45,756 bases of DNA from Patescibacteria group bacterium (GTDB lineage Bacteria; Patescibacteriota; Saccharimonadia; Saccharimonadales; JAUPVS01): positions 1 to 45,756 of the forward strand of contig JAUPVS010000007.1 in the NCBI GenBank assembly GCA_030916945.1, given 5' to 3'. Under the pieces are notes generated by a model. It ran no database searches, was not told where the DNA came from, and saw only the letters and a program-made list of their open reading frames with translations. The translations under genes and the position numbers were made by a program. Shown here piece by piece: positions 1-8,632 of the stretch (positions are counted from its first letter, which is position 1; every line of letters begins with the position of its first letter).

Positions 1-36
1 TCAACGTATTTTCAACGAAAGGTGGAATAATAGAAG

Positions 37-2517
37 ATGATGCCAGGAAACGCCGAATTCAACGACTTCGTTAATCACTTAACCGATAACGCTGTTCATA
101 GCCTTAAGCACGCCGATGCTATCGCGCGCAGTTTTGGCAGTGCCTACGTTGGCACCGAGCACCTTTTGCTTGGCGTACTGGCCCAAGACACTTCTATGGG
201 GGCCAAGTTGCTAGAAGGCGCCGGCGTGACTTTGGATCGGGCCCGCTTAGCCTTGAACCTAACTCCTAAAACGTTGGTCATCAACATGGGTGCTAAGGGT
301 TTGAGTGAGACAGCTAAGCTGACACTTAAAATGGCCTTTGATGTCGCCCAGGACTACAGCCAAGAATTCACTGGTACCGAACATATTTTGTATAGTATTT
401 TGAGTCAAAAGAACGCTCGGGCGACGGTACTGTTGCGTGACATGAATGTTAACGTCGACAGCCTACTAGCCGAACTGGAGCAATTCCTTAACCGTCAGCA
501 ATACGAAGATAATGGCGGTCAGGCCGACACGCGCCGCCGTAGTACTAAAAAGGCTCGCAAGACGGCCTTAGACTTTTATGGCACCGACTTAACGGCCAGC
601 GCCCGCGATAAAAAGCTCGATCCGGTGGTTGGTCGTGAACCGCAAATCCGCCGGGTTATTACCATCTTGAACCGCCGCACCAAGAACAACCCAGTTCTAA
701 TTGGTGAACCAGGCGTTGGTAAAACGGCGATTGTCGAAGGCTTGGCCCAGCGTATTGTTAGCGAAGATGTGCCGGACAGCTTGCTCGACAAGCGCATCAT
801 TATGCTCGACTTGGCTGGCATGATCGCTGGCACTAAGTACCGTGGTGAGTTCGAAGAGCGCCTCAAAAAGGTCATGGCCGAGCTCGAAAGTGACAAGAAT
901 AGCATTGTGTTTATTGATGAGTTGCACCTAATTGTGGGGGCTGGTGCTGCCGAAGGCGCCATGGATGCCGGCAATATTCTTAAGCCCGCTCTGGCCCGCG
1001 GCAAGATTCAGCTAATCGGTGCCACCACTACCGACGAATACACCAAACACATCGAAAAGGATGCTGCTCTGGAACGTCGTTTCCAGCCAATTCAGGTACC
1101 CGAAACCACCGTACCAGAAACGCTGGCTATACTAAAAGGTCTACGCAAACACTACGAAGCCTTCCATAACGTTAAAGTCAGCGACGAAGTCCTAGATGAC
1201 ACCGTTACTTTGGCCAAACGTTACATTGCCGACCGCTTTATGCCCGACAAGGCGATCGATCTATTAGATGAAACAGCTGCTCACCTACGGGTTGATAAGG
1301 GTAAAACGCCACCCGAAGTACGCAAGCTTCAAAAAGACCTAAAACTATTGAATGTACGCATGGAAGAAGCCGCCGACAGCGGTAACTACGAAAAAGCGGC
1401 CGAATATAAAACCCAGGCCAGCCAGGTTACTAAGCAGCTCGAAGAACTTAAGACCACTACCAAGTCTGGTAAAGAAATTACCATGACCAGCGAAGATGTG
1501 GCTGACGTTGTATCGCGCATGACTGGCGTGCCGGTTAGTAAGGTCATTCGATCGGAAGCGCGCTACCTACTAAACCTCGAAAAACAATTGCAAAAGCACA
1601 TTATTGGTCAGAACGAGGCCGTTACGGCTGTTGCCAAGGCAGTACGACGCAATCGTTCGGGAATAAGCAGTGAGCAACGCCCCATCGGTTCGTTTGTCTT
1701 CTTAGGCCCGACTGGTGTTGGTAAAACCGAACTGGCCCGTGTTTTGGCGCGTGAGTTCTTTGGTAACAGCGATGCCATGATAAAAATCGATATGAGTGAA
1801 TTCAGTGAAAAGCACACCACTTCTCGTCTAGTCGGTGCGCCAGCCGGTTACGTCGGTTATGATGACGGCGGTCAGCTAACCGACAAGATTCGCCGCCAAC
1901 CCTACAGCCTGGTGGTCTTTGACGAGATCGAAAAAGCTCACCCCGAAGTCTTTAACATGCTGCTGCAAATTCTAGAAGATGGCGTATTAACCGATGCCAA
2001 AGGTCGCAAGATTGACTTTAGTAACACCATTATTATCATGACCAGCAACATCGGCGCCGATAAACTTCAAAAAGAAGCCAGCCTTGGCTTCCATGCCAAC
2101 GATAAAGACGACTTTAAAGATCTTGATGCCCTACATGCCCGTAACAAAGAAAAGGTCTTTGATGAGCTAAAGAAGATGATGCGACCCGAACTTCTTAACC
2201 GTATCGACAAAACCATCGTGTTCCGAGCTCTGACCAAACCAGACGTTCTTAAGATTCTTGACCTCCAACTTGACGAGCTAAGACAGCGACTACTTAAGAA
2301 AGGCTTAGGCTTACAGGTTACGCCAGCGGCCAAGCAGCATTTGCTAGAAAATGGCTATGATGCGCACAACGGCGTGCGACCATTGCGCCGCCTGATTCAA
2401 GACACTATCGAAGATCACATTGCTCTTAAGATGCTCGACGAGGTTTATCAGAAGGGTAACATCGTCCAGGTGGCGGCTAAGGGTAAGGAACTGGCTTACT
2501 CGTCGGCCAACGAGTAG
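37..2517 (+). CDS. clpC: ATP-dependent Clp protease ATP-binding subunit ClpC
   Basis: This is an 826-residue AAA+ unfoldase that would feed substrates to ClpP (encoded near 18 kb). Domains in order are a double Clp N-domain (about residues 8-150), AAA-1 with Walker A GEPGVGKT near 223 and Walker B VFIDELH near 290, a UVR-like middle segment (about 440-475), and AAA-2 with Walker A GPTGVGKT near 558 and Walker [12 protein letters not shown] near 627. The UVR segment and the lack of a long ClpB-type M-domain favour ClpC over ClpB. A Shine-Dalgarno (GAAAGGTGG, 17-25) precedes the tandem ATGs at 37 and 40, so the exact start may be either. The following genes (radA, PIN-TRAM) match the gene order after clpC in Firmicutes. 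The promoter lies upstream of the window. Confidence 0.96.
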   Translation: MMPGNAEFNDFVNHLTDNAVHSLKHADAIARSFGSAYVGTEHLLLGVLAQDTSMGAKLLEGAGVTLDRARLALNLTPKTLVINMGAKGLSETAKLTLKMAFDVAQDYSQEFTGTEHILYSILSQKNARATVLLRDMNVNVDSLLAELEQFLNRQQYEDNGGQADTRRRSTKKARKTALDFYGTDLTASARDKKLDPVVGREPQIRRVITILNRRTKNNPVLIGEPGVGKTAIVEGLAQRIVSEDVPDSLLDKRIIMLDLAGMIAGTKYRGEFEERLKKVMAELESDKNSIVFIDELHLIVGAGAAEGAMDAGNILKPALARGKIQLIGATTTDEYTKHIEKDAALERRFQPIQVPETTVPETLAILKGLRKHYEAFHNVKVSDEVLDDTVTLAKRYIADRFMPDKAIDLLDETAAHLRVDKGKTPPEVRKLQKDLKLLNVRMEEAADSGNYEKAAEYKTQASQVTKQLEELKTTTKSGKEITMTSEDVADVVSRMTGVPVSKVIRSEARYLLNLEKQLQKHIIGQNEAVTAVAKAVRRNRSGISSEQRPIGSFVFLGPTGVGKTELARVLAREFFGNSDAMIKIDMSEFSEKHTTSRLVGAPAGYVGYDDGGQLTDKIRRQPYSLVVFDEIEKAHPEVFNMLLQILEDGVLTDAKGRKIDFSNTIIIMTSNIGADKLQKEASLGFHANDKDDFKDLDALHARNKEKVFDELKKMMRPELLNRIDKTIVFRALTKPDVLKILDLQLDELRQRLLKKGLGLQVTPAAKQHLLENGYDAHNGVRPLRRLIQDTIEDHIALKMLDEVYQKGNIVQVAAKGKELAYSSANE

Positions 2518-2538
2518 CTGCTACTTGCCATAAGCACG

Positions 2539-2544
2539 TATAAT
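2539..2544 (+). promoter_or_regulatory. -10 hexamer placed for leaderless transcript
   Basis: A perfect TATAAT ends 8 nt before the ATG at 2553 and no Shine-Dalgarno lies between. Initiation 6-8 nt downstream would begin at or next to the start codon. No good -35 is visible at 17 nt spacing. Confidence 0.65.
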
Positions 2545-2552
2545 AGGTGCTA

Positions 2553-3587
2553 ATGCCTCCTCAGTCTTATCAGCCAACCACGCCAGTAACGCCGCCAACG
2601 CCAAGTCCAGCTAAGCGCCGGTCGTGGTTTGGTTTGGTTGGTTTGCTGTTAGTGGTTCTTGTTGGTTTGTTTGTCTACAGCCAAAAACAGGCCATTTATG
2701 ACTACATTCGCTTGTACAACTACGAGCCTAGTAGTGAGGTTACGGCTCTGGCTAGCACTACGTCGATGACAAAAAAATCAGAGCACATCTTTTACGTTAA
2801 TCGACCCCAAGTGCAGGGTAAGGATGATTTTAATGCTAGTTGTCCGATCGGCAGCGAAGAAACCAATGTGCTGGGCTGTTACCTGCCGCAGGGGCGGGGG
2901 ATCTTCATTTATAACGTAACTGATCCTCAGCTCAAGGGCGTCAAAGAGGTGACGGCGGCCCACGAAATGCTCCATGGTGCCTACGACCGCCTGAGCGCCA
3001 AGGAACGGCAGCGTATCGACGGTTTGCTCCAAGATTATTATGCCAACTCACTCAAGGACGAGCGTTTACTGGGCATCATCGAAAGCTATAAAAAAACTGA
3101 GCCAAATGACATACCTAACGAAATGCACTCCATTTTTGGCACCGAAATTGCTGTTCTGCCACCGGCCTTAGAAGACTATTACAAACAGTATTTTAACGAT
3201 CGTCAGGTGGTTGTTAGGTTGGCAGCCAACTATCAAGCAGCTTTTACCAGTCGCAAGGCCCAGATAGCTACCTATGATGCCCAGCTGGCCACCCTAAAAG
3301 ATACGATTAACGCCGCCGAAACTTCACTTGAAGGCCAAGCCGCGGCGCTTGCTACCAAGCGAACCGAGCTCAACGCTTTTCTGGCCAGTAACGACACGGC
3401 TACCTACAACGCCCAGGTAGCTGCTTTTAATGCCCAAGTGCAGGCCTACAATAATTTGCTGGCAAAAACCAAGCAGCAGATTAATCAATATAACAGCATT
3501 GTTGAGGCCAGAAACGCCATTGCCTTAGAGACGCAAAACTTAGCTCAGGAACTTAACAGCCGGGTGCCTGATCAAGCTGCTCAGTAA
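2553..3587 (+). CDS. membrane-anchored HExxH putative metallopeptidase
   Basis: This 344-residue protein has a proline-rich cytoplasmic N-terminus, one membrane segment (about 24-45) and a large outer domain. That domain contains HEMLH (H137, E138, H141), followed 57 residues later by NEMHSIFGTE with E190 and E198 as possible third metal ligands. Two cysteines, in NASCPIG and VLGCYL, could form a disulfide. The C-terminal 110 residues are Ala/Gln-rich and predicted coiled coil. I chose the ATG at 2553 over the GTG at 2547 because a TATAAT lies only 8 nt upstream, suggesting a leaderless message. It sits between clpC and radA, where Firmicutes carry no such gene. I do not recognise the family; extracytoplasmic zinc peptidase is an inference from the motif. 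Confidence 0.72.
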   Translation: MPPQSYQPTTPVTPPTPSPAKRRSWFGLVGLLLVVLVGLFVYSQKQAIYDYIRLYNYEPSSEVTALASTTSMTKKSEHIFYVNRPQVQGKDDFNASCPIGSEETNVLGCYLPQGRGIFIYNVTDPQLKGVKEVTAAHEMLHGAYDRLSAKERQRIDGLLQDYYANSLKDERLLGIIESYKKTEPNDIPNEMHSIFGTEIAVLPPALEDYYKQYFNDRQVVVRLAANYQAAFTSRKAQIATYDAQLATLKDTINAAETSLEGQAAALATKRTELNAFLASNDTATYNAQVAAFNAQVQAYNNLLAKTKQQINQYNSIVEARNAIALETQNLAQELNSRVPDQAAQ

Positions 3588-3609
3588 CAAAGTTTGCTAG
3601 ACTAGTAAC

Positions 3610-4956
3610 ATGAAGAAACCGGCTAGTCGATTTGTCTGTAGTAGTTGTGGGGCGCAGACGGCCACCTGGTCGGGAAAGTGCTACAGTTGTGGCGAATGGA
3701 ATACTTTACAGGAAGAACTTAACGTTGCGGCCAGTGAAGTCATCAAGAATGGTCGCGAGCTTAAGGCAGCCACCGTGCGAACAGTTGCTACCAAAGACGG
3801 GGCGCGGCGGGTGGCGACCGGCCTAACCGACGTTGATACCGTATTGGGTGGCGGTCTGGTGGCTGGTAGCGTTAACTTAATCGCTGGCGAGCCCGGTATT
3901 GGTAAGAGTACTTTGCTACTGCAGATTGCTCACGCCGTGGGGCTTAAACACTCGGTTCTGTATATTAGTGGCGAAGAGTCGGCCCACCAGCTGGGATTAA
4001 GAGCCGAACGTCTTAAAGCCGATGCCAAACAGCTAATGGTGGCCACCAGCAACAGTGCCGATGACACGGCCGCCACGATTGCAACCGGTCAATACGACCT
4101 GGTGATTGTCGATTCGATTCAGACCATGAGCTGCCAAGCGATTAGTTCGGCACCAGGCAGCGTCAGTCAGATCACTAACAGTACCCACTTATTAACAGCA
4201 GCCGCCAAACAGGGAAACACCGCCTTAATTATTGTTGGTCATGTTACCAAAGAAGGCTCAATCGCAGGGCCCAAAATTCTGGAGCACTTGGTTGATGTTG
4301 TATTGCAGCTAGAAGGTGATCGCTACGGCGGTTTTAAGGTGTTGCGTGGTGTTAAGAATCGCTATGGTTCTACCAACGAAGTTGCCATCTTCGAGATGCA
4401 AGACAAGGGACTGGTGGCCGTCAAAAACCCATCGGCCGCCCTATTAGCCGAACGTCAAGTAAGCGATGGCTCGGTGGTTCTAGCGACTATGGAAGGATCG
4501 CGACCAATACTGGTTGAAGTTCAGGCCTTAGTTAACAAAACGTCTTACGGCTACCCAAAGCGAACCGCCAGCGGCATTGATCTAAACCGTGTTAACTTGC
4601 TGGTGGCGATGTTAGAACGCCGGACCAGCTTGAGTTTAAGTGACCAAGACATTTTCATAAATATCGTTGGCGGCCTGCGTCTAACCGAACCAGCCGCCGA
4701 CCTGGCGATTTGTATGGCAATCGGTTCGGCGGCGCGCGGCCTGCAGCTTAAACAAAATGCCGTGGTGTTCGGCGAAGTTGGTCTGTCTGGTGAAGTACGC
4801 CACGTCCCGCATATCGAAAAACGTATTGAAGAAGCTAAGAAGCTGGGGTTTGATGCCGTGATTGGGCCGGTGATTCGAACCGGCAAAAAACCGGCTCTAC
4901 TTTATAGTGTCAGCGATGTCAGAACCGCCCTAAATCAATTTTTGGAGAAAGAATAA
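3610..4956 (+). CDS. radA: DNA repair protein RadA (Sms)
   Basis: This is a 448-residue RecA-like ATPase that drives branch migration in recombination repair. It has an N-terminal C4 zinc finger (C10, C13, C24, C27), Walker A GEPGIGKST at 93-101, the RadA-specific KNRYG motif at 249-253, and a C-terminal Lon-like domain (about 285-448, with GEVGLSGEVRHV). The length is typical of the family. Its zinc finger is intact, unlike that of RpoC in this window. The start ATG follows a TGC-TAGACT extended -10-like sequence (3598-3603) by 6 nt and has no Shine-Dalgarno, so it may be leaderless. The stop codon abuts the ATG of the next gene, implying co-transcription. Confidence 0.97.
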   Translation: MKKPASRFVCSSCGAQTATWSGKCYSCGEWNTLQEELNVAASEVIKNGRELKAATVRTVATKDGARRVATGLTDVDTVLGGGLVAGSVNLIAGEPGIGKSTLLLQIAHAVGLKHSVLYISGEESAHQLGLRAERLKADAKQLMVATSNSADDTAATIATGQYDLVIVDSIQTMSCQAISSAPGSVSQITNSTHLLTAAAKQGNTALIIVGHVTKEGSIAGPKILEHLVDVVLQLEGDRYGGFKVLRGVKNRYGSTNEVAIFEMQDKGLVAVKNPSAALLAERQVSDGSVVLATMEGSRPILVEVQALVNKTSYGYPKRTASGIDLNRVNLLVAMLERRTSLSLSDQDIFINIVGGLRLTEPAADLAICMAIGSAARGLQLKQNAVVFGEVGLSGEVRHVPHIEKRIEEAKKLGFDAVIGPVIRTGKKPALLYSVSDVRTALNQFLEKE

Positions 4957-5652
4957 ATGGAATACCTACAAATCGTTTTGTTAATCGCAATCCTAGGCGC
5001 GCTGGTCATAAAAGGAAAACCTAAATCCAAAATCCTAAATTCTAAGGACGGGGAAGTCACCATTCTGGATACCTGCGCTTTGATTGACGGTCGCATTTTA
5101 GAGCTCACCCAGAACGGTTTTGTGACTGGACTATTAGTTATCCCACATTTTGTCTTAAGTGAGCTCCAGCACCTTGCAGATGGCTCTGATGCCCACAAGC
5201 GGGAGCGCGCTCGTTTTGGTTTAGAGGTTGTTCAGCAGCTGCAGGCCAACGACAAGCCGGCCGTGGCTGTCGATAATTCTGACTTCCCCGACATTGCTGA
5301 AGTTGACGACAAGCTGGTGGCCTTGGCCCAGAAGCTTAAAGGACGCCTGTATACAACCGACTACAATCTTAATAAAGTCGCTGACATCAAGGGTGTCACA
5401 GTTCTTAACGTCAATGAGTTAGCTCAACAGCTGCGACCAGTTGCCTTACCGGGCGAAGTTAAGACAATTAAGATTGTCCAAAAAGGGAGTAATAAGAACC
5501 AAGGTGTTGGCTACTTAGACGACGGCACTATGGTTGTTGTTGATGGCGCTGCTCGGGCGATTGGTAAAACCGTTAAAGCCGAAGTCACCCGCATTCATCA
5601 AACCGTGGCCGGTAAGATGATATTTGCAACAGTTAAGCCACGATCACGCTAG
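4957..5652 (+). CDS. PIN-TRAM domain protein (YacL-like)
   Basis: This 231-residue protein combines one N-terminal hydrophobic segment (about 5-19), a PIN nuclease-fold domain (about 34-150) and a C-terminal TRAM RNA-binding domain (about 165-228). The acidic PIN residues are visible: D38 and D44 in ILDTCALIDGR, E69, D117 or D118, and D135 in YTTDYN. Firmicutes YacL has several membrane segments, so this is a shortened version. It starts directly after the radA stop with GGAG at 4944-4947 as ribosome site. The clpC-radA-yacL order is known from Firmicutes, where disA lies between radA and yacL; disA is absent here. The role is probably RNA cleavage or sensing at the membrane. Confidence 0.85.
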   Translation: MEYLQIVLLIAILGALVIKGKPKSKILNSKDGEVTILDTCALIDGRILELTQNGFVTGLLVIPHFVLSELQHLADGSDAHKRERARFGLEVVQQLQANDKPAVAVDNSDFPDIAEVDDKLVALAQKLKGRLYTTDYNLNKVADIKGVTVLNVNELAQQLRPVALPGEVKTIKIVQKGSNKNQGVGYLDDGTMVVVDGAARAIGKTVKAEVTRIHQTVAGKMIFATVKPRSR

Positions 5653-5656
5653 CTAA

Positions 5657-8518
5657 TTACGGATCTTCTACGACTGGTGGTGGTGCGGCCGCCGCACAAG
5701 TTACGGCCACCTCGCTACTGGCATCATAGAGTACACTGTCGGTGACTTTGGCGGTAATGCTGGTAGTACCAATCGGTGCTGTAAAGCTAACCGACGACGG
5801 ACTATTACTGACTTCGGCCGAACTGACTGATTGACCACCAATTAAGAAGTTAACCGTACCCTTGAAGCGATCGCTTGACAGCGGGTGTGTTCCTTGGCTA
5901 ACTGTAGCCACGATATTACAGCCGGTGGCCGTAACCGTTATGCTGGGGCGTATGTCGCTACAATTGTGGACGTCATCGTTGCCGCTAGCTGACCCCGGTT
6001 GATTAGAGCCAGTTACGAATATGTCAACCGAGAAGCTGTTGGCGTTAGCATTACTTTGGTTATCTTTGGCGGCTTCTGGCGTACAGCTGGTAGCAGTCTT
6101 ATTAGAAACCTTATCGATAGTCTGATTGGTGTTGCCAGCCGCCTTGGCTTGATACCAAGAAGGATACAGATCGGTAGCTCGACTTGGCTCAACGCTACCA
6201 ATACCAATGTGGGTTCTAATCACAAAAGCTGGAGCCGTTTTGATACCGGCTGGGGCAACCCAGTTTTTGGCCGGCAAGTTGGCATGAGCGGCTTCCATCC
6301 AACCGCGGGCTAGTGGCTGCGTCAGGTACTCCATGGCCGTTTTTAACTCTTTGTTACGGGTATGGTTACCAACCCAGGTGACCACAGCGTATTTGGCTGA
6401 CCAGCTGGCCATCAGACCATCGTAGCCGTTGTTGGTGGTACCGGTTTTAACAGCAAATTTCCAGCCATTGCGTTGGTTTTGGAACTTGTAGCTGGCTGGC
6501 AGGTAGCTGGCGTTAGGATCGGCGGCCATGTCGTTGACGATATAGGCTGAGTCGGGCTTAATCACTTGTTTGCCCTTGGGTTGAGCCCATTCGCTAACCG
6601 TCTTACCAGCGGAGTCGGTAATTTTTAGAATATAGGTTCGCGGGATGGCGTTACCAAGACGCGACATGGTGGCTAGACCATTGACGTGGTCGTCTAGGTG
6701 CAAGAAAGCACCGTCACCGATGGCCGAGGCGCCGTAACATTGGGTTACATCGGCAGGTGTTGCCACGTTAATGTCGACTCCGGTTTGGTAACACTGGTAT
6801 GGCTTGGAGTTGTAAGGGTTGGCCATCATGGCCGAAGCCGTGCTAATTACTTTATTAATTGAATCAACCTTACCATCGCTGGTGTCGTTTGGAACAGCTG
6901 ACAGCATGGCCTTAACGGCTGGAACGTTACGTGAACCACCCAAGGCATAACGTAAGGTTACTGGGCCAGGGTATTTAAAGTCGTAGTCTTGCAGACAGTT
7001 ACCGTTGGCACGGATACCGAGGGCTTTATTGGTACATGGGTAGCCGGGCAGAGGAGCCTGAGTGTCGTACAAAACTGATCCAGCGCCAACGTTGGTGTTG
7101 TTGTCTATGAACACGGCGTAATCATAAGGCTTAAAGCTTGAACCCGGTGGAATCAAGGCCGAGGCCGCGTAGTTGATCTTCCCGTACTCGGGGTTATTAA
7201 AGTCGGTGCCACCTACCAACGACACAATCTGGCCGGTTTCGACATCTTCGGCTACTAAAGCGGCAGCGTCGGCCACCCCACCGGTTAAGCGCTTGGCGTT
7301 TGGTGCATTCTTGGCAACGACTTCTTCGGCCTTATTCTGTAAGGTCATGTCGAGCGTGGTCACAACCTTCCAGCCACCACGTTTAGTGGTTGCTTCGCCA
7401 TACTTTTGGTTCAGTTCTTGTTTGGCGGCTAACACAAAGTAAGGTGACTTAATGCCGTTATAGAGCGGCTGTAATTGTTTAACTTGGGCGACGACATCAA
7501 CCTTCTTGGCTTCTTCGGCCTGGGCTTTGGTGATCTTACCCTGGTTCTCCATCTGGTCGATAATGTAGTGGGCGCGTCCCATCAGGGCTTCTTCATCAAA
7601 TAAGTTGGCCGTAGCCCCAGGGTTAAAGCGCGGATCACTAAACGGTGAATAAGTGGTAGGAGCTTTTGGTATTGATGACAAAACAGCTGCTTGGGCCAGG
7701 GTTAGATCTTTGGCACTGACACCAAAGTAATCACGGGCGGCCGACTCAACGCCATATTCAACACCTCCGTACGGTGCCATATTAAGGTAACCAGTTAAGA
7801 TTTCGTTCTTCGAGTACTCGCGTTCCAGCTCGACGGCCAGGATTAATTCTTTAACCTTACGAGTAATGGTGCGGTCCTTGGTCCAGTTCTGGTTTAGCTT
7901 AACAACCTGTTGGGTAATGGTTGAACCACCTTGGCGACCGCCACTACCAACAACATCATTAACGGCGGCCCGGGCAATACCGCGAACGTCAAAACCACCA
8001 TGCTTAAAGAAGTCTTTATCTTCTATAGCGATAGTGGCATCTTTCATGTACTGCGAAATCTGCTCTTCTTTTACTGGTGTGCGCTTAACCGCCGCATAAT
8101 CTTCCCATAATAAGGTTTCGCCGGTGCGGTCGTAGTAACGGATGCTGCCGCCTAGGTTGTTGCCGGATAGGTCTTTTAGGTTTGGTAGGTCTTTGCGGAA
8201 GTAAGCGAACAGGCCGACCAATATAAGAAAACCAGCCACCATACCGATGCCCAGTATCTTGAGAGCCATAACGGCGCCATCGCGGCTAAACCAGTAGTGG
8301 TAGAGGCGTTTTGGCTGCAGGCGGGCTAAATTGCGTTTAATGCGTCCCTTAGGCAAGGTACTTAAAGAAGCCGCTTTGCGGCGTGATTTGCCGTCTTTCT
8401 TGGCTTTTAGACGGTCGGTTAAGCTGCGGTGCAACTTAATAGTGTTTCCACTCTTGGTTACAAAGTAATTCTTACCGACACTCCCAGGTTTGCGAGACTT
8501 ACGACCGTTGTTTTTCAT
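5657..8518 (-). CDS. class A penicillin-binding protein (transglycosylase/transpeptidase)
   Basis: This 953-residue bifunctional enzyme polymerises and cross-links peptidoglycan outside the membrane. It has a long basic cytoplasmic N-terminus (1-80), one membrane anchor (about 83-106), a GT51 transglycosylase domain with IEDKDFF near 164 and GGSTITQQ, and a transpeptidase domain with SxxK in PPGSSFKP near 459, SxN in GGSRNVP near 528 and KTGT near 690. A C-terminal Thr/Ser-rich tail with an Ig-like repeat (about 850-945) follows. All catalytic motifs are present. Its 3' end converges with the PIN-TRAM gene with only 4 bases between, and I see no terminator there. It diverges from tyrS. Confidence 0.95.
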   Translation of the reverse strand: MKNNGRKSRKPGSVGKNYFVTKSGNTIKLHRSLTDRLKAKKDGKSRRKAASLSTLPKGRIKRNLARLQPKRLYHYWFSRDGAVMALKILGIGMVAGFLILVGLFAYFRKDLPNLKDLSGNNLGGSIRYYDRTGETLLWEDYAAVKRTPVKEEQISQYMKDATIAIEDKDFFKHGGFDVRGIARAAVNDVVGSGGRQGGSTITQQVVKLNQNWTKDRTITRKVKELILAVELEREYSKNEILTGYLNMAPYGGVEYGVESAARDYFGVSAKDLTLAQAAVLSSIPKAPTTYSPFSDPRFNPGATANLFDEEALMGRAHYIIDQMENQGKITKAQAEEAKKVDVVAQVKQLQPLYNGIKSPYFVLAAKQELNQKYGEATTKRGGWKVVTTLDMTLQNKAEEVVAKNAPNAKRLTGGVADAAALVAEDVETGQIVSLVGGTDFNNPEYGKINYAASALIPPGSSFKPYDYAVFIDNNTNVGAGSVLYDTQAPLPGYPCTNKALGIRANGNCLQDYDFKYPGPVTLRYALGGSRNVPAVKAMLSAVPNDTSDGKVDSINKVISTASAMMANPYNSKPYQCYQTGVDINVATPADVTQCYGASAIGDGAFLHLDDHVNGLATMSRLGNAIPRTYILKITDSAGKTVSEWAQPKGKQVIKPDSAYIVNDMAADPNASYLPASYKFQNQRNGWKFAVKTGTTNNGYDGLMASWSAKYAVVTWVGNHTRNKELKTAMEYLTQPLARGWMEAAHANLPAKNWVAPAGIKTAPAFVIRTHIGIGSVEPSRATDLYPSWYQAKAAGNTNQTIDKVSNKTATSCTPEAAKDNQSNANANSFSVDIFVTGSNQPGSASGNDDVHNCSDIRPSITVTATGCNIVATVSQGTHPLSSDRFKGTVNFLIGGQSVSSAEVSNSPSSVSFTAPIGTTSITAKVTDSVLYDASSEVAVTCAAAAPPPVVEDP

Positions 8519-8532
8519 GAATACTCAATTTG

Positions 8533-8556
8533 CTCCTTGATGCACGTATTATAGCA
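8533..8556 (-). promoter_or_regulatory. extended -10 promoter and Shine-Dalgarno of the PBP gene
   Basis: On the minus strand TGC-TATAAT (8548-8556) is a perfect extended -10. AAGGAG (8533-8538) follows it, 14 nt before the ATG, which is farther than usual. The -35 position is not consensus. Confidence 0.6.
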
Positions 8557-8560
8557 AATT

Positions 8561-8584
8561 ATGCTTAAAATATAATGCTTAAGC
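8561..8584. repeat. paired ATGCTTAA direct repeats in the divergent promoter region
   Basis: ATGCTTAA occurs at 8561-8568 and 8575-8582, a 14-bp period, and the second copy is part of the palindrome GCTTAAGC (8577-8584). The pair sits just upstream of the PBP promoter and between it and tyrS. It could be an operator, but AT-rich chance repetition is possible. Confidence 0.35.
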
Positions 8585-8619
8585 TAACATAGGTTCCTGT
8601 GAATCGACTGGGAATACGA

Positions 8620-8625
8620 TATACT
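8620..8625 (+). promoter_or_regulatory. -10 hexamer placed for leaderless tyrS transcript
   Basis: TATACT ends 7 nt before the tyrS ATG, with no Shine-Dalgarno between them. The -35 is weak. Confidence 0.6.
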
Positions 8626-8632
8626 GGGGTCT

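Noticed and set aside
576-1004. Long antisense open frames over clpC
   Set aside because: They mirror the strongly coding clpC frame, have no start signals and show low-complexity Ser/Arg composition.
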